A DNA stretch of 64,000 nucleotides, taken from contig NC_016131.3 of assembly GCF_000005505.3 (NCBI RefSeq), positions 60,187,355-60,251,354 of the forward strand, given 5' to 3'. How positions within the stretch are numbered: position 1 is the stretch's first letter; every line of letters starts with the position of its first letter. This document shows positions 22,481 through 34,640 of the stretch, in pieces. Source of the DNA: Brachypodium distachyon (taxonomy: Eukaryota > Streptophyta > Magnoliopsida > Poales > Poaceae). The position numbers and the translations under genes were made by a program. Under the pieces are notes generated by a model. It was given only the letters and a program-made list of their open reading frames with translations, searched no databases and was not told the DNA's origin.

Positions 22481-23060
22481 GTCTAGTTGTCCTTCAGATT
22501 TGATCTTCAACCCCACCATTCCTCGGAGAAAATCACGGAGAAGGGACCAAACCTCCAAACCTCTTGGTACTCATCACACTGTCTACCTCACAGTTTTTAC
22601 CACACAAGTGTTTCCATCTTTTTCCTTACTCACCATTCATCTGACATGTGTTTAGTACTGCTTCGTTCGGTCCCTACTCCCCTCACATCGATCTCTCTGC
22701 CCACCGTTCCCTCTCTCTTCCGACTCCTCGCGCTCCTCGATTCTGCCGCCACCGCGGGCCGTGGGCTCGGCCGCCGCCGTCGACAGCCTTTTGCTCTGGC
22801 CGTACCAAGCTTGACCTCCTGCACGGGCGGCCCTGGACGACCCGAAGCGGGGGCAAACCAGGTTTGCTGTGTGGGAGGTGGTGGTGGCCTCGCGTTCTAC
22901 TTCCTCTCCCGCGGCCATCTCCGCGCGCGAAGCTGCCGACGTCGGCCGCACGCAGACGGAGAGGGATCTCCACCAGGTTTCGCCCCACCTAGCTGGTGCC
23001 GAGGTGGGGCTGGTGGTCGCCCTCTGCAGAGTGGGCGTGGTTAGGTAGCTCGTCTTTCCT
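22481..23060. other. GC-rich block upstream of the GTPase gene
   Basis: Overlapping open frames occur on both strands from 22487 to 23077, all of low-complexity Arg/Ser/Pro/Gly character. None has a recognisable domain. It could be the leader of an unrecognised gene, part of a bidirectional promoter, or a captured fragment. Confidence 0.3.
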
Positions 23061-23219
23061 CTCCCCTCTCGTCTCAATTGGAAATTGATGACCCGGTTGC
23101 TATTGCATTTTTGTCTCCCGATGATGCCTGCTAGTTGTTCATCTTTTGTTAATCGACAGCCGATTGCTCATCTTTTGCGAATGTACACTCGATTTCTCAT
23201 CTTTTCCTTTGACTGGGTG

Positions 23220-23830
23220 ATTAGTTGATGAGGTACGTACTGCAATGTATTTTCATACCGGACTAGTTGACTATGTACTCCGATTATTTCTTTTTTTGTC
23301 TATCTCCGTTGAGGATTGAGGAGGTACCTATCACTGTGCTGTGATGTAAATTATTGTTGATGAGGTACTGTGAATTGTTTGAGTAGAGGTACTATCATGT
23401 ACTCTGATTGTAATTGTAATTGTAATTGTAATTGTATGGTCGATGAGTATGCAAGGTACTTAAAACTGTTGAGGTACTGTGATTGATGAGGTACTTAGGA
23501 AGATACTGTGATGGTTGTGTGATATATTTTTAATTGATGACGTACTTGTTAATTGTTAATCCTAGCATCATTTGTATATTGACAAGGTACTAAAAATTGA
23601 TGAGGTACGTTGAGAAGGTACTTAGTACTTTTGATTGTAATCGTGGTGTACATGAGTATTGACAGGGTACTTAAATTGACGAGGTACATAAAATTGACGA
23701 TATACTGATATGTACTTGACATGTACCCTGATGCACTCATCTCATAAGTTCATGTACACGAGGTATTTAAAAACCTAATAATGTATATTTCATATACCAT
23801 AATGTACTAAATATGTACTTAAAAACATGC
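23220..23830 (+). repeat. Dispersed GAGGTACT-type repeat field
   Basis: Variants of TTGATGAGGTACTT recur many times at irregular spacing (GATGAGGTACG, TGAGGTACTG, GACAAGGTACT, GACAGGGTACTT, GACGAGGTAC and others). It also includes a short (ATTGTA) run near 23406-23436. It is not a strict tandem array. No coding frame. Confidence 0.7.
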
Positions 23831-24124
23831 CATGTACCATAATGTACTAGTGTGGAGAGAGAGAGAAAGAAAAAGAACAAAAGTTGTCGGTGCTGATCCC
23901 CCATCTACTTTAAACCAAGAAAGAGAGAGAAAGGAGGAAGGCAAACATGTGGCTATGAAGGGGGTGTATATCATGAGGGTGTACAACGCCTCGGCTTTAG
24001 GGAGAAGGGACCGTGGAAGGAAGGAGAGTGTCACCACGCAGCAACGACGAATGAGAGGGAGGAGGGGGTCGTAGAGGGGGGGGGGGGCTCCGGTTGCTGA
24101 GGTCATCGCCTAAGCTCCCGTCGT

Positions 24125-24967
24125 TATGGTTGAAACTGGATCGGATATTATCCGGCTAAATCCGGATCCGAATCCGGCGGCACAGGATATGGGAAGAGGT
24201 AATGTCTATCCGGTCAGATACGGATTCGGATATCGGATATCTTAAACGGATTCGGTATAAGATACGGTATAGGCATAATCCGATGGATAACGGATTATCC
24301 GGATTTTGGATCGGATAATCCGGTAGTAAATATTCGGATATTATCCGTTTCTAACCAAAAATAAACGGGCTGAAGTTGGGCTGCTCCTGTACGTCGTGGA
24401 CTAAGGCCCATATACTAAATTACTAACCCTAACATAGACACAACACATAGCCACAGATGGAAGGAAATCTCAAATCTCTTGGTCTCTCCCGTCCCAGGCG
24501 CTGTTTATTTTGTCTTCTTTGCGGCTGTTTAACTTCTGGACTGTTGCTTGAACCTCTATCTTGTATTTGTTGAACTTCTTGAGTGTCTACCTTGTATGTG
24601 TTGTGTGAATGCATGTTGACTGTTGCATGCTGGCACATGTTGATGAATCTTTCATGTACTGTGTGTGAGACTATGTGTCCTGAATGATTGTGAGTTTTAG
24701 ACCCATAAAAAAAATACTGATCCATGATCTGTATTGTGTGTGTGAGACTATGTCGTGAAAGAAGGTATTATCCGTCCATTATTGTCCGTTTTCGGTCCAG
24801 TTCCGGTCTGCTACCGAACCGTTTCCGTTTTTGACGTAATCCGTTATATTCCGTTTCCATTTCCGCGTCCGAATCCGTATCCGTTCTGTTTTCGAGTCCG
24901 ATAAAAAATATGGTATAAGATATGGTATGAGCATTATCCGTCCGAATCTGACCCGGTTTCAACCATA
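24125..24967. mobile_element. Non-autonomous hAT element (843 bp)
   Basis: Terminal inverted repeats TATGGTTGAAACTGGATC at the left and the inverse of GACCCGGTTTCAACCATA at the right. The flanking 8-mers CCCGTCGT (24117-24124) and ACCGTCGT (24968-24975) differ at one base, fitting the 8 bp hAT target duplication. Subterminal regions are packed with TATCCG/CGGATA words (24140-24350 and 24765-24950), as expected for hAT transposase binding sites. No transposase. Confidence 0.8.
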
Positions 24968-25624
24968 ACCGTCGTCGCCGCCAGATGAAGAGAGAAGACA
25001 TCGGTCAATGACGAATTGAAGAACGAAAGACAAACGACATGCGACGTTGTTTTATGCCATGGAATTGCTTGATGTACAACGACCGAGCAATCTGTTTTTG
25101 GCACTGAACCAGAGGAATTGAGAACAATCAACAAAATAGTAAATGATATTTTTATCATGTTTTAAGGTTTGCAACATCACATGTCACGTATTTAAGAAGT
25201 TTAGCATAATGGAAAATTAGACCTGGTATCATATATATGATTTTCTTCCGAGTGAGTGGGACGGAGCGCTCGGTAACGAGATGGGGCAGAGGGAGGGAGA
25301 GGTGTATTAGCTGGCCAACTGCTTGCTCCGCTACTAAACGGGCTTAGTCCAGCCCAGCCCTCAGACTCACATATGAACGGGTCATGCCGTACTAGCCCGC
25401 TAAGTCGAAAGGCGCCCCTAGACACGACCCATGGGAAAAAGAAGGTAGTCGCATAATTCATCTAATGTAAATAATTAAGAATTTGTCTTTTACTTGTACT
25501 TGTCTATTTTTCTTGTCGTTTTAACCACTGATGAAGCGTTTTCTCGTAGGACACTCCTTAATTATTGCTCACTATTGCCTTAATTGTCTTTTTTTTACCC
25601 GCATTTTTTGCTTAATGACAATAG
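24968..25624. other. Intergenic DNA between the hAT and Copia elements
   Basis: No gene or clear repeat seen. A minus-strand open frame at 25201-25461 has no recognisable motif. Confidence 0.4.
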
Positions 25625-26931
25625 TGAAAGATCGGTATGGTCGACTAGAGGGGGGGTGAATAGGCGACAAACAAATTTTACCTTTTAATTTTTTTTCTTG
25701 AAAGATACAAACACTTAATCCTAGGGTTCACTAAATTATCTAAAAGGAATGCAACCCTAGTATGAAGTGCAATAGCCGAAGCACTAGCCGAATCAAAGTA
25801 TAGATAATGAAGTAAAACAAGTAAGTAAAGGGCCAAGTATGATACCACACGGGAAGACGAATATTTCACCAGAGTTCCACCTATTGAGATTGGTGTACGT
25901 CTCCGTTTTAAGGAGTGCTCTACCATAAAGATAGAGACGCCACAAAGGCTCACTTTATTCTCCAACTCACCACACCACAAAGGTGGGATGAGCTCTCACA
26001 ACACCACAAAGGCTAAGTGAGTTCCACTAATGGCTTCCTTGAAGGCGAACGCCAAACCTTTACAAACAAGGAGAAGGGCATGAATTCACAACTAAACTGG
26101 AGGCTCCTTCCCAAATCCTCAAACACCTCCTCACAAGATTGGAGTGTTTGAAGAGACACCTTCCGGCTAGGGATCCCAAAATCTCAAGAGTAACAAAATC
26201 CACCAAGGAAAACGAGAGGAATCAACTTTTGATTTGGTGAAACCCTAGATCGAGCTCTTCTCAACCCTTCCCCAAAGTATTAGCTAGGGGGAAGCACTAG
26301 GGAGAGAGATCTCGAGATTTGAAGCTTTGGAGGTGAAGAACGCTTGCAAGAATGGAGCCTAGAACCGTTGGGGACGAAGACCCTCTTTTATAGAGATCCC
26401 CGATTTCTGCCCGTCATGTGCAATTTCTGCACAGGGCGGTACTACCGCTAGCTCAAGCTATACTACCGCTCGCGGTAGTGCAGCACCGGTACTGTAGCAA
26501 TGCCGCTATATGTCAGTAGCGTTTTGCTACCTCATAGCATTGGTGTGGTACCGGGGCGGTACTACCGGCCTGGAATGACCGGTACTGCCGCCTTGGACAG
26601 AAAAACTGGCAGAACCCTTTGGTTCAAGAATAGGTTTTAGGTAATCTTCACCGGTGGGATTGAGGCTATCTGGTGGGTGCAATTTGGTGGTTGTGTGTAC
26701 GTGAAATTGATTCACCCAAGTCTTCCCAGATGGACTCCCTCTTTATAGTATGGATTTTCCTACGACTCAATATAAATAAAAAGCCATAAATCCTTCTACG
26801 CTTCTTTCCTTTGAGGTCAACGAACCACTTTGCTGATTCTATATAATTTCTGAAAACACTTAGCATACGGTTAGTCCACATATAAAGTTGTCATTAACAC
26901 CAAAACTCATTACGGATCGAAATGCCCTTTA
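25625..26931 (-). repeat. 3' LTR of the Copia element (1307 bp)
   Basis: Full-length LTR. Relative to the other copy it lacks one base at its inner end, so the terminal TG (minus strand) reads TA. It contains inverted words GCGGTACTACCGC and GCGGTAGT in a CG-rich cluster (26430-26590). Confidence 0.9.
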
Positions 26932-26946
26932 AATCTCCCCCTTTTT
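26932..26946 (-). other. Polypurine tract of the Copia element
   Basis: On the minus strand, AAAAAGGGGGAGATT immediately precedes the 3' LTR, the expected position of the plus-strand primer. Similar AGGGGGAG words on the same strand occur near 27127, 27672 and 30233. Confidence 0.8.
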
Positions 26947-27744
26947 GGTGCTTGATGACAACACAAAGATTTGCAAATAAAGGTATATCAATAAGGCTTA
27001 GTAAAGATATGCAATGGGCTCAACACTTAGCAAATAAAATGTAGGCGGGCTCCCCTAGCTCTATGCACTATTTAAATTTTGGTTTTGGAATGCACAATGC
27101 ATATATAAGCTAGGATCAACACTCCCCCTAGATTTTATAAGCTAATACTCAATTGCAAAGGATTAAAGACATTTCAATTTGCTCTTCACAAGGATATGAA
27201 TGATTCATTCAAGTATAATGAAGATCATACCTCCTCGAGGCACAAGGGTAAGAATGAATCACTCATGGAATTTATCTATCACAAAACATAGCAAAGCTTC
27301 CAAGAAGCTACATGAGTTAGATAAACCCACAAATTGGCAAATTACCTTTGCAATGAGATCTTGAGATGGAGCAAATCTATAAGGGCTCAAATAAACAGCA
27401 TCTCCACACAAGATTAGTAAGACATGATTTAGTCAATTAGTCACATTGCATAGTAAACTCATATAGAATAAAGCAAGCCACAAATATAGCAACACACAAC
27501 ACAAAATAGTGACTAGCAAATACCAACCATGCATAAAGGTTCACCATGTTTCACACAAATACCACGAAGGGTATTTCACACACATTAAGTCTCTTATAAA
27601 CTCACAAAAAGTTCAAATACGAGCAATTAAACCATGAAAATCCCCGCACTACTCTAACTCCTATAACTACTCTCCCCCTTTGGCATCAAAGACACCAAAA
27701 AGGGAAGAACGTCCCAAGGAGCACACAAAGCAGGAGCCAGGGGA

Positions 27745-28988
27745 TCACTCGTCGTTGCTGCCCTCTTCTTCTTCATCTTCATCTTCACTGGATGCTAAAA
27801 GGGTGGTCACAAAGGTTAAGCGCTCTTCCCACTTTGCAGTGCTCTCGGAGCGCCATTCATCCTCTTGAGTAGTCTCAGCCTCACGCCCCGAGCTCATGAA
27901 GGGAATGTCCAATTTCTCACAAATGGCCTTCTGGGTGCGGCGAATCTCCTTGCTAGTGGAGTGGAGCTCATACAACATGTGCTCATGATCTTTATGGATG
28001 CAAAATAGCTGACCAAGCTTTCGATGAAGTGCAGCCATCCAATTCTCTTTCTTGCTCTTCTTCTTCTCGGCCATCTTGCCTTTGGTTTTGGCTTTGCTAC
28101 GGGTCTGGACCACATAGTCCTCATCTTCGGTCTCATCGTCAGCAGCCTCCTCTTCAACAATCTCATCATCATCTCCATACCTTGACTTGGCATGTTCCTT
28201 GACCAACAACTTCCTAGCAGTATGAATGGTGAATCTGAAAATAGGTGGCAAGACAATCTTGGAGAGGATCAAAGCCATCACATAGGGAGCAAAGGTAGGA
28301 GTCCTTCTCTGAATAGTCACAGCAAACATCTCATGCCAAAGGAAATTCATTACGTTCAGCTTCTCATTAGAATCCTTATTCTGATGTGTCATGATGAGCA
28401 AATCAACCATGTAGCCATGAATCTGATAAAAGTTGCCACTACGACAAGCAATGGTGTTCCGATTCATCCGGTGCATGATGTCATAAGTGGGCAAGAGAGC
28501 TTTGGACTTGCCAGCCTGGCTCTTCCCGGAATGTACATGTGAGCCATGTCATCCTTTGTCACTCCAGTGCCAGTGCGAGAGGCAATCCAACCACGGTTGC
28601 GATAACCTAGAACGGCACCAAACTCATCCCAAGTGCAGCTGTAGATGCAATCATTAGACATCCAAGTGATGGTCCAATCCTCATCCTCATGAAAGTGCAC
28701 GGCGGCAAAGAACTGAGCAACAAGGTATGGATCAAAGTCTTGCTTGAATTGCATGATAGGGAGCAAGCCAAGGTTCTCACAAATCTGATAAGCCTCATCA
28801 AAGTAGCGCTTATCTCTCATATGATCCACATCAATGTGATGTTGCACCACAAGGTTGATCTCTCCACCTTTCCTATACTTCTCATTGAAGATCTGTTCTT
28901 GAAAGTCCGTATAAAAATTCCTTCCAATCCCAATACCGGTGTTGACTTCCATACCCTCAGGATAAGGGTTCTTGTTCCTTTCCGCCAC
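27745..28988 (-). pseudogene. Extra ORF downstream of Copia pol (env-position ORF), frameshifted
   Basis: Two overlapping open frames, 28988-28464 (174 aa) and 28494-27745 (249 aa), look like one protein broken by a single frame change near 28480. The N-terminal part has GIGIGRNFYTDFQEQIF and CTWDEFGAVLGYRNRGW, resembling the plant 'putative transposon protein' domain often found in retroelements. The C-terminal part is Lys-rich, then coiled-coil-like, and ends in an acidic tail (SSEDEDEEEEGSNDE). No clear transmembrane segment is visible, so an envelope role is not supported. Further upstream (29000-29200) the frame continues with Pro/Arg-rich residues and one stop. The function of such ORFs in SIRE/Maximus elements is unknown. 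Confidence 0.6.
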
Positions 28989-30299
28989 AAAAGCTTGAGG
29001 GTGCCATCTATCAATCCTCTTAGGGGCAGGTGGTGGTGGAGGGGTTGGATCTCTGCGAGCGCGAGGAGCTTTGCGAGGACGCTCATACTCTTCATTGATA
29101 ATCTACTGCCTTTGAGCCTTGGTAAGCCCCCTACCGGAGGCTTTCGTTCCTTTTCTCCCTCCGCGACTAGAACTAGCACCTGTGACAGAAATAGGGTACG
29201 AGGGAACAGATGAGCATACCCAAGTTCATGAAAAACAGGAATTAGATATGTGGTGGAAGCAATATTGAAGCGAGATTCAGCCCAAGCCAGTAGTGTCGCC
29301 TGACCCAGGCGGTACTATTGCTGCGGTACCGCCTCGTGCCCGAAGGCACGAAACTACCTAGGGTTAGGGACTCAAACCACAGATCGGGGCAAAACTCACC
29401 ACAATAGTACATCAACTACACATCTAAAGCACAAACCCTACTCCAAAACTAGGATTCATCCACTTGACAAGATACATTCCCAACCCAACACCTAGGGATT
29501 AAAAAATTGAGCCCTAGAACGTGAGGAAACAGGAAAAGTACCGGTCATCTTGGATGAGAGGACGAAGGAGAACGATTTCCTTGGAGCAGATCTGAGAAGA
29601 ACCGGTAATACCGGTAGATCCAAACTTGAGCTTGGGGAGGCCTCCAATGGGGAACACTTGGAAATTAGGGTTTGGGGTCGGGCGGAGTGGGGAAGAAAAC
29701 TCCTCACCCGGCCGGCCCCACCCTTTTAAGTGGCTGTGTCGGGCGGTACTAACCCGGTACCGGACCGGTAGTACCGCCGCCGGTACTACCGCTCTGAGAT
29801 GAGCGGCAGTGCCGCCCTGGAACTGCAGGCACTCCTAGATAAGAAAGGATACTTGTGTATGGAGAAGAATAGAGTGGTTCCTTAGATAAGAGACAGGCTT
29901 AGGTTGGAGCACACACAAAAGGTGATACATTTGGATCTATATATACACCCACTCTTGCAAGATCCAAAACTAAATGCCAAGAGATGAGTGCTCTCCAATA
30001 ATAAACATATACAGAGTCATAAATAATGACTTATAAGATTTGCAATGAATTGAAAAGAACCAACCAAACAAAAGTGAGGGCGGTGGCTTAGGCCACCATA
30101 TTTGAGTATGTATGAGCTTGACACTGCGAATATAGATTCTTGGGCTCAACACTCAAAACTCACATTGAAGCTGAATGTATGAAATTAGTGTTAGCATAGT
30201 AAGGGTAGCACTTGGCCATGAATTGAGCAATGCTCCCCCTACATCCATGCGCACATCCAAACTAGACAAATGTTAACCGTGGGTACGGGTGCAAGTTTA
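28989..30299 (-). other. Spacer between RNase H and the extra ORF of the Copia element
   Basis: Mostly noncoding. It contains two further clusters of GGCGGTACTA/GGTACTACCG words (29290-29335 and 29745-29805) like those in the LTRs, and an AGGGGGAG word near 30233. A short minus-strand frame ends in MTGTFPVSSRSR near 29500-29550 and could be a leader exon of the extra ORF; this is a guess. Confidence 0.45.
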
Positions 30300-30773
30300 T
30301 CAAACCACAACACTAGAATCTAGGATATTTAGCTCATGCCTTAACTCCCGAAATCTTGCTTCATCAAGTGACTTCGTGAAAATATCCGCTAGTTGCATAC
30401 CGGTGGCAACATAAGAGAGATCAATATCACCACGGGACATATGCTCTTGAAAGAAATGATGACAAATCTCAATATGCTTCATCTTGCTATTTTGCACAGG
30501 ATTGTGGGCTATCTTGATTGCACTCTCGTTGTCACATAAAAGAGGCACACTTTCACAAGTGATTCCACAGTCCAACAATGTTTGCCTCATCCATAATAAT
30601 TGTGCACAACAACTTGCGGCGGCTATATACTCGGCTTCCGTCGTGGAGAGAGACACACAATTTTGCTTCTTAGAAGACCAACTCACCAAAGACCTACCAA
30701 GAAATTGGCACGTCCCGGAAGTTGACTTCCTATCCACTTTGTCTCCCGCCCAATCCGAATATGAATAACGCAT
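30300..30773 (-). pseudogene. Copia RNase H domain
   Basis: Residues read SDWAGDKVDRKSTSGTCQF, then SLSTTEAEYIAAA and MQLADIFTKSL, the classic Copia RNase H block with the DWAGD Asp and the TEAEY Glu. It ends normally at the stop near 30300. It is separated from the reverse transcriptase by a frame break, so it would not be made from one continuous frame. Confidence 0.9.
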
Positions 30774-30792
30774 GAGCTTGAAACTTGATCCT

Positions 30793-31766
30793 TTAGGATA
30801 TCATAAACCAAAGTTTGGGGTATCTAAAGATTCTTTTGACCGCCACTAAGTGGCTTTCTTTTGGTACGGATTGATATCTAGAACAAATACCCACACTTAA
30901 CATAATATCTGGTCTAGATGCACAAAGGTAAAGCAAGGAACCAATCATAGAACGATATACCTTTTGATCCACATCTTCACCATTGGGACCTAAATCAAGA
31001 GAGCTTGATGTAGGCATTGGGGTCTTGGCACTCTTGGCATCATGCATCTTGAATCTCTTTAGCATGTCTTAGGTGTATTTGGCTTCATTGATAAAGATTC
31101 CTCCTCTCAATTGCTTGATTTCAAATCCAAGGAAGAACTCCAATTTACCCATCATAGACATCTCAAACTTTTCGGTCATTAGCTTAGCAAATTGATCATT
31201 GAACACACCATTAGTAGAACCAAATATGATGTCATCAACATATAGTTGGCATATAAACAAATCACCACCAACCATCTTAGTAAAAAGAGTGGGGTCAATA
31301 ACCCCAATTTCAAAGCCACGATCCACTAGTAGCTCCTTTAGGTGCTCATACCAAGCTCGAGGTGCTTGTTTGAGGCCATAAAGGGCTTTATCAAGTTTGT
31401 ACACGTGGTTAGGAAATTGAGGGTGCTCAAATCCCGGACATATACCAACTCATTTAGCGGACCATTAAAAAATGCACTTTTCACATCCATTTGTTGCAAA
31501 GTAATGTTATGATGTGATGCATATGCAAGCAAGATACGAATAGATTCAAGGCGAGCAACGGGAGCGAAAGTTTCACCGTAGTCAATACCCTCGACTTGGG
31601 AGAAATCTTGAGCCACCAATCTTGCCTTGTTTCTTGTCACTTGTCCAAGTGCATCTTGCTTGTTCTTGAAAATCCATTTAGTGCCAATGACATTCTTGCA
31701 ATCTTTTGGTCTTTCCACCAATGACCATACTCTATTGCGCTCAAAGTTATTCAACTCTTCATGCAT
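30793..31766 (-). pseudogene. Copia reverse transcriptase, three frame fragments
   Basis: Fragment 31766-31338 has [19 protein letters not shown] and [11 protein letters not shown] (first catalytic Asp). Fragment 31404-31069 has [18 protein letters not shown] and the catalytic YVDDIIFGS, and ends at a stop. Fragment 31065-30793 has KTPMPTSSSLDL and GSLLYLCASRPDI. All conserved blocks are present, but at least two frame changes and one stop prevent a single product. Confidence 0.9.
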
Positions 31767-31863
31767 GGCATTAAGCCAATCCGGATCCTCGAGTGCTTCT
31801 TTTACCTTTTGGGGCTCAACACAAGAGACAAAAGCATGATGTTCACAAGAGTTAGCTAATTGT

Positions 31864-33000
31864 CTACGAGTAGTTACCCCCTTTCCTCACACTTCTTAGG
31901 ACATTGTCCAAGGTATGTTCTTGACGTTGAAGTCGTGAGGCAAGTTTCATTGCCCGACGTTTCATAACTTCTTGAGATAAATTTTGAAGCTCAATGAAAG
32001 CTTGAGCATCTTGAAGATCTTGATCTTGGACATCATTTGGTGAAGAATCACCAACATCAACATTTGCTTGAACTTTTCCTTGATCAACTTGTTCATCGAC
32101 ATGAGAGACTTGTTCTTGGCTAGCTTGTGGATCTTGTGGAGATGAGGGCTCCAATTGAGTAGAGCATTGTCCTTCTCCTTCTTCCATACGGGGATCCTCA
32201 ACGGGCATAATTTGACCTATGCCCATTCTTCGTATGGCTTGGGGAGGAATTTCATCATCTACATCCACAACATCAACTTGCCCCACATGGGAGCCATTAT
32301 TCTCATCAAACTCCACATTACAAGATTCTTCAACACATCCGGTGGATTTGTTGTAGACTCTATAAGTGTGGGAGTTTGATGCATAGCCAACAAATATGCC
32401 CTCATAAGTTTTAGGCTCAAATTTAGATAAACGAACACCTTTCTTAAGCACGAAACACTTACAACCGAATACCCGAAAGTATATGAGGTTGGGCTTGCGT
32501 CCCGTGAGAATTTCATAAGGTGTCTTGTTTAATATTTTGCGGAGATAGAGGCGATTAGAAGCATGGCATGCAGTGTTGATAGTTTCGGCCCAAAATTGTA
32601 TGGAGACTTGAACTCCGCCAACATTGTCCTTGCCGCATCCATGAGAGTTCTATTCTTCCTCTCCACAACACCATTTTGTTGAGGGGTATACGCAGCGGAA
32701 TATTGTCTTTTGATACCCTCATCAATCAAAAACTCAATCAAGCTATAATTCTTGAATTCGGAGCCATTATCACTCCTAATAGCCATAATCTTTGCATTGT
32801 ATTGGCGTTGGGCTTCATTGTCAAAGTCGATGACAGTTTGTTGGGTCTCACTCCTGTGCTTGAAGAAATATACCCAAGTGTACCTAGAATAGTCATCAAC
32901 AATAACAAAACAATATTTCTTACCACCAAGACTATCATATGTAGGAGGACCGAAGAGATCCATATGAAAGAGCTCCAAAGGCCTCGTTGAAGTGATAATT
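31864..33000 (-). pseudogene. Copia integrase core and C-terminal linker, broken
   Basis: Fragment 32978-32529 has the integrase D,D-35-E residues in ELFHMDLFGP, AIRSDNGSEFKN and QNGVVERKNRTL. A frame change near 32590 leads to 32451-31864, with KFEPKTYEGIFVGYASNSH and a long acidic, Gln-rich linker toward the reverse transcriptase. Confidence 0.88.
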
Positions 33001-33550
33001 GTCTTGTGGTGAGTGTCTTCTCATGTAATTTCCCTTCAATACAAGCACTACACACACGGTCTTTATTAAATGAAACATTGGTTAGTCCTAACACATGCTC
33101 ACCTTTGAGGAGACTTTGCAAAGATCTCATATTGACATGTGCTAGACGGCGATGCCATAGCCAACCCACATCAACTTTAGCCATTAGACATGTTTCTTCT
33201 CTAGTGGGTTTCTTACCAAAATCTACCACACAGAGACCATTTTCCACATATCCAACAAAGGTTACTTTAAGAGTCTTGCTCCACAAAAGGGTCACCCTAG
33301 TTGTGCCAAAGAAGGAATAAAAACCCATATGTGCAAGTTGAAGTACTGAAAGTAAATTGTATGAAAGGGACTCAACAAGCATGACATTCTCAATGGATGT
33401 ATCCGGAGAGATGACAACCTTGCCTAGTCCCAATACCGTTGATTGTGAAGAATCACCAAATGTAACTTGATTAGACCTTGATGTACTCATTTTGGCATCC
33501 GCAAGCAATTCTTTGCTCCCGGTCATATGATTAGTGAATCCACTATCCAC
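33001..33550 (-). pseudogene. Copia protease and gag-pre-integrase region
   Basis: Begins at the aspartic protease motif, here DSGFTNHMTG; most Copia proteases have Cys where this has Phe. It continues through QSTVLGLGKV to LWHRRLAHVNMRSLQSL and VCSACIEGK, the His/Cys zinc motif before integrase. The frame changes near 33000. Confidence 0.88.
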
Positions 33551-34640
33551 TATCCATGAAGATCCACCGGAAGCAACCTCCTACAAGTTTAAGCTTTGGT
33601 TTTAGGTACCCATCTTTGAATGGGTCCTTTAGCGTTAGCAACAAGGGTCGTAGGAACCCAAATAGACCAATGAACATATTCATAAGGAGAACCAACAAAT
33701 TTGGCATAAACATGCCCATCATTAGTACGACAAAGAACATATAGGGATTGAAATCCTCGGCACTATTATCATAGGTGGCCTTGCCACCCTTCTTGTTCTT
33801 TGGCTTCTCCTTGGCCGCCTCCCCTTCCTTCACAAAATAAGCATTAGTGTGGGGAGGTGCCCTGGTTTTCTTCTTGTTGTCGCTCTTCTCATTGTGGTTG
33901 TACCCAATTCCCTCCAATCCAGAAGCCTTCCTATGATCATTCAAAAAATCATGAAGGTTCTTCTCGCCTTGGAAGCAAGTGGCTAGGCCCTTTTTAAGTT
34001 GAGCCTTCAACCTAGCATTCTCCTCAATCATAGATGTATGCTTACAATAAGAGTTAGTTGAAGCATCTTTATCATTAGAAATTAATTCCTTAACAAGAGA
34101 ATATAGAAGATGATCACAAGACTCTTTGAGAGACCTATACTCACTTGTCAAGAACTTGTGATCCTTTCCAAATTTGTCAAAATCCTCAAGGAGGTTCCTA
34201 TGACCATTCTCAACTTCACTTATCCTACCCAAGTACTCATTAGCAAGGGAAATAGCATTATCATAGGAATTTTTAACTTTAGCAAGTTCCTTAGAAAATG
34301 ACTCCTCAATTGCTTCCCTATTTGCTTGTTCTTCCTCAAGAGCTTCATTAAGCTCCGCAGTCTCATGAGCAGCAACGCACTCAAGTCTTACCTTTTCATC
34401 TATGAGCTCATCATGTTCTTCAATAGTAGCTTGAGCTTCACCTAGTTTTTCCAAGAGGTCCTCAAACCTCTTTTTGGTCTCACCTTCCAAGCTTGCCATG
34501 AAGATCTCGAACTCATTCATGTTGTGCTTAACAACACTACTCTCCTCCACACAATCAAATAGAGATAAACTCTTAGGAATGACATGCTTGGTGGGAGGAG
34601 GGATTACCGAAGAGGTTTTGGCCATGAGGCACTTTGGGTG
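33543..34640 (-). pseudogene. Coiled-coil extension between Copia gag and protease
   Basis: A long Glu/Lys/Leu-rich, predicted coiled-coil segment (FEDLLEKLGEAQATIEEHDE, ELNEALEEEQANREAIEES) followed by KKTRAPPHTNAYFVKEGEA. It is joined to gag by a one-base frame change near 34630 and again shifted near 33740. Such extensions are typical of SIRE/Maximus gag. Confidence 0.75.

Noticed and set aside
27745..28988. Host gene on the minus strand
   Set aside because: It lies between RNase H and the 3' LTR of the Copia element in the same orientation and is flanked by its polypurine tracts.
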